Source: Patescibacteria group bacterium (GTDB lineage Bacteria > Patescibacteriota > Microgenomatia > UBA8517). Taken from it: DNA of 26,968 nt. The notes beneath the pieces are model-generated. The model was given only the letters and a program-made list of their open reading frames with translations. It had not been told where the DNA came from and did no database searches. Location of the stretch: positions 1 through 26,968 of the forward strand of contig JANWVB010000004.1 in NCBI GenBank assembly GCA_025057695.1. The letters run 5' to 3'. A program made the translations under genes and the position numbers. This document shows, in pieces, positions 24,924 through 26,968 of the stretch (the stretch's first letter is position 1; every line of letters begins with the position of its first letter).

Positions 24924-26126
24924 TTAATTTTTTATTGCCCGCAACAAATTATTGGCCCGAACATCCCAACTCCAATTTTTTGAGATCATAGCATAAGCTT
25001 CATCACCTAAACTTCTCCTTAATTTATCATCTTTCAAAAGACGAACAATATTATCCGCATAAGATTGCAAATCTCCAATTTTTACTTTAACCATACCTTT
25101 AGGATAATAAGACTTATACGCAACTAAATCAAAGCCTACGCAGGGAATTCCAAAAGCCATCGCTTCGGCAGAAGCCATGCCTCCGCTATCGTAAAACGCA
25201 GGATGAACCACAACTTTGCTCTGAAACAAAATTTCGTATTTTTTGGGACCATCAAACAAATATCCAAAAAGTTTTACATTTTTTTCTAATTTATTAGCCT
25301 TTATTTTTTGTTTTACTTTCTCCATTAATGGTCCATCTCCAATCATGGCAAGTTTTGCATTGGGAACTTTTTCAACAACTTTTGCCCAGATATCAATCAA
25401 CTCAACAACCCCTTTTTGAGGATGAAATCTTCCCTGAAAAACGGCATCATAAACTTTTCGTTGCAACAATTTTTCGTTTTCTGATAAATACTTTTTTATG
25501 TCCTCAAGAGGAACACCACCTATTAAAACCACAACTTTTCCTTTTCTTGTTTGAAGCGGAAATTGATTTTTCTCATTTTCATTATTAACAATTATCTTGT
25601 CGGCATATTTTTTAATCAAAGGTTTAACTGGAAGCTGCATAAACCAATACAAAAATGATCTTAATCTGTGAGAAGATCCCGGCCTTTTGTCTTCTTTGTA
25701 ACCTTTCAACGGATTGGGGGCTGTCTGATACCATGTGCAAACCAATTTACAGTGAGGATGGCGAATTTTGCAAATCATTGCCGGAAAAAAGTCCATCCAA
25801 AAATCAGACGCGGAATATAAAAAAGTTTTTTCAGTATTTCTTATTTTTAATCTAAAACCTAATTTCAAACCCAACAATATTTTTTGAATGTATTTTACTA
25901 AAAATAAATTACTCAAATTATCTGAAACACTTATCAACTTAAGATATTTCCCGTTAAGTTTTTGTCTTCTGGCCATTTGAATCCCCTCTACTGTGGTGTA
26001 TACACACACTTGGCAAGTTTTAGACCATTCTCTTGCCAATTCTATAAAAATTCTGTCGCTTCCAGAAATGCCTTCACCTGTTGGAGCAAGCGCAAAGAAA
26101 ATGAACTTACTTAGATTACTCGTCAT
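24924..26126 (-). CDS. GT4 glycosyltransferase
   Basis: This 400-aa GT-B protein starts with FFALAPTGEGISGSDRIF, a glycine-rich loop near 11-28, and has VFQGRFHPQKGV near 229-240, MIGDGP near 261-266 and FYDSGGMASAEAMAFG near 311-326 in the C-terminal half. The EX7E motif is conserved as Asp313-x7-Glu321, a conservative change. It likely transfers a sugar from a nucleotide donor to a lipid-linked acceptor. It is the first gene after a 96-bp gap with a candidate promoter, so it may open the right-hand operon. Specificity is unknown. Confidence 0.88.
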   Translation of the reverse strand: MTSNLSKFIFFALAPTGEGISGSDRIFIELAREWSKTCQVCVYTTVEGIQMARRQKLNGKYLKLISVSDNLSNLFLVKYIQKILLGLKLGFRLKIRNTEKTFLYSASDFWMDFFPAMICKIRHPHCKLVCTWYQTAPNPLKGYKEDKRPGSSHRLRSFLYWFMQLPVKPLIKKYADKIIVNNENEKNQFPLQTRKGKVVVLIGGVPLEDIKKYLSENEKLLQRKVYDAVFQGRFHPQKGVVELIDIWAKVVEKVPNAKLAMIGDGPLMEKVKQKIKANKLEKNVKLFGYLFDGPKKYEILFQSKVVVHPAFYDSGGMASAEAMAFGIPCVGFDLVAYKSYYPKGMVKVKIGDLQSYADNIVRLLKDDKLRRSLGDEAYAMISKNWSWDVRANNLLRAIKN

Positions 26127-26154
26127 TATTTCTAAGAAGGATATTCATCAGTAA

Positions 26155-26183
26155 ATTTTAAAAGATCATTTATAAATACTCAA
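26155..26183 (-). promoter_or_regulatory. Candidate sigma70-type promoter for the right-hand operon
   Basis: On the minus strand TTGAGT (26183-26178) and TAAAAT (26160-26155) are separated by 17 bases, the standard spacing. This would give a leader of about 22 bases before the GT4 ATG at 26126. The surrounding 96-bp gap is very AT-rich, so chance matches are possible. No strong Shine-Dalgarno follows. Confidence 0.4.
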
Positions 26184-26222
26184 ACCTAAATGTTTTATAC
26201 AAATCAACAAACAAAACATAAT

Positions 26223-26966
26223 TTATTTGGTAACTACAGCTAAAACACCAACTCCACTACCAGATGGCTGATACAAATCATTCAACTTGTCAACCAAATT
26301 GACAATTTTAAATGCCAAATTGATATAAAAGGGTCTTTTGGGATTATTTTCAAATTTATTTATCGCTTTTGATAAAGATTTATCCAATTTTCCACTATGA
26401 AGACCCCGCGCCGCCAAATGCATTAAGTTGTGATTAAATGGTAAACACCAATAAGTTAAACTTTGCAATTTTAAAATTTTCAAACCCGATTTTTCAATCA
26501 CTTTTGCCAATTCCTCAGGAGTATAAAGCCTTAAATGCTGATTCCAAATCCCAGCCCAAAAACCTTCTTTGATATGTGTACCAAAGAAATGTTGTAATAT
26601 CCAATTAACTGGATCCCAAAAAAATGGGTAATTTTTATTAGGGACAGTGACAACAATTATACCTCCTTTTTTCAACAATCTTTTGGCTTCTTTTAAACCT
26701 TTTACATCATCTTCTAAATGCTCGCAAACCTCGCTCATTATTATTTTATCAAAAGAACTATCTTGAAACGGAAGTTTCTTTAACACATCCCCATGTAAAA
26801 GCTGAACCTTCCTGCCAGAAAGATTTCTTTTAGCGCTTTTTAAAGCATTTTTGTCTATATCAAGACCTACTAGTATCTTCAAGTGCTCTTCTTTTAGCTT
26901 GCCTTCATCGTAAAGTTTTTTAAGTTCCTTATAGATTTCCTGAATGCCGGAAAAGTAGAAAAAACC
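26223..26966 (-). CDS. SAM-dependent methyltransferase, 5' end beyond window
   Basis: The frame is open to the right edge. At least 247 residues are seen and no in-frame start is needed; a TTG at 26882 is merely internal. The visible part begins FFYFSGIQEIYKELKK, then LVGLDIDKNALKSA, the strand 2 acidic motif, LHGDVLKKLPF (motif II/III region), IIMSEVCEHLEDD, and VTVPNKNYPFFWDPVNW, typical of Methyltransf_11/23 proteins. SAM motif I should lie just upstream of the window. It ends 96 bp before the GT4 start and shares the strand of the large cluster, so it may be the end of an earlier operon or part of the same one. Substrate unknown. Confidence 0.82.
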   Translation of the reverse strand, partial: GFFYFSGIQEIYKELKKLYDEGKLKEEHLKILVGLDIDKNALKSAKRNLSGRKVQLLHGDVLKKLPFQDSSFDKIIMSEVCEHLEDDVKGLKEAKRLLKKGGIIVVTVPNKNYPFFWDPVNWILQHFFGTHIKEGFWAGIWNQHLRLYTPEELAKVIEKSGLKILKLQSLTYWCLPFNHNLMHLAARGLHSGKLDKSLSKAINKFENNPKRPFYINLAFKIVNLVDKLNDLYQPSGSGVGVLAVVTK

Positions 26967-26968
26967 AA

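Noticed and set aside
26190..26219. Inverted repeat ATGTTTT / AAAACAT with a 16-base loop after the partial methyltransferase
   Set aside because: It is AT-only apart from one G-C pair per arm, has a long loop and no following T-run on the transcribed strand, so a terminator call is not supported.
1..26968. tRNA, rRNA, CRISPR arrays, insertion sequences
   Set aside because: No cloverleaf-like spans, repeat-spacer arrays, transposase motifs or terminal repeats were seen; nearly every base lies in the genes listed.

Overview
The window is one long glycan-assembly locus from a low-GC (about one third G+C, judged by eye), very compact bacterial genome. It holds 21 protein genes plus one partial gene at each end. 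About half are glycosyltransferases (GTs). Five SAM-methyltransferase domains, an acyltransferase, an AsnB-type amidotransferase and a Wzx-type flippase accompany them. Gene order, pervasive start/stop overlaps, the very large membrane GT-C/AftD-like proteins and the methyltransferase families are most like those of Candidate Phyla Radiation (Patescibacteria, probably Microgenomates) genomes; this is inference from memory, not a database match. TGA closes most genes, many in 4-bp ATGA overlaps, so the recoded UGA=Gly code of Absconditabacteria/Gracilibacteria is ruled out.

Layout. Region A (26966 to 11377, minus strand) starts with a methyltransferase cut by the window edge. After a 96-bp gap with a plausible promoter comes an almost gapless run: GT4, a GT2-methyltransferase fusion, a methyltransferase, two paralogous GT2 genes (the second broken by one in-frame TAG), a zinc-finger-bearing methyltransferase, a 978-aa membrane protein, two tiny three-helix membrane proteins, a 928-aa membrane protein related to the 978-aa one, a flippase and a GT2-like enzyme. 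Region B (9492 to 11375) is the only plus-strand gene, a full-length asnB. It converges on region A with one base between stop codons and diverges from region C across 24 bp. Region C (9467 to the left edge, minus strand) runs methyltransferase, polyprenyl-phosphate-sugar-synthase-like GT2, GT4, GT2, two GT-C enzymes, two GT4 enzymes, a hexapeptide acyltransferase and a membrane protein of unknown family that runs off the window.

How it may work (inference). Cytoplasmic GT2/GT4 enzymes build a lipid-linked glycan. The flippase exports it. GT-C enzymes and the two giant membrane proteins add sugars on the outer face from polyprenyl-phosphate donors, one of which could be made by the Dpm1-like GT at 8075-8779. 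Methyl, acyl and amide groups decorate the product. No nucleotide-sugar synthesis genes, recognisable initiating phosphoglycosyltransferase or Wzy polymerase are visible, so those functions must lie elsewhere.

The most notable points are the single-amber split of a GT2 gene, the two giant membrane proteins bracketing two coupled micro-ORFs, and the asnB/methyltransferase divergent promoter with overlapping -10 elements and almost no leader. No tRNA, rRNA, CRISPR array or mobile element was recognised, and no gene-free stretch exceeds 100 bases.
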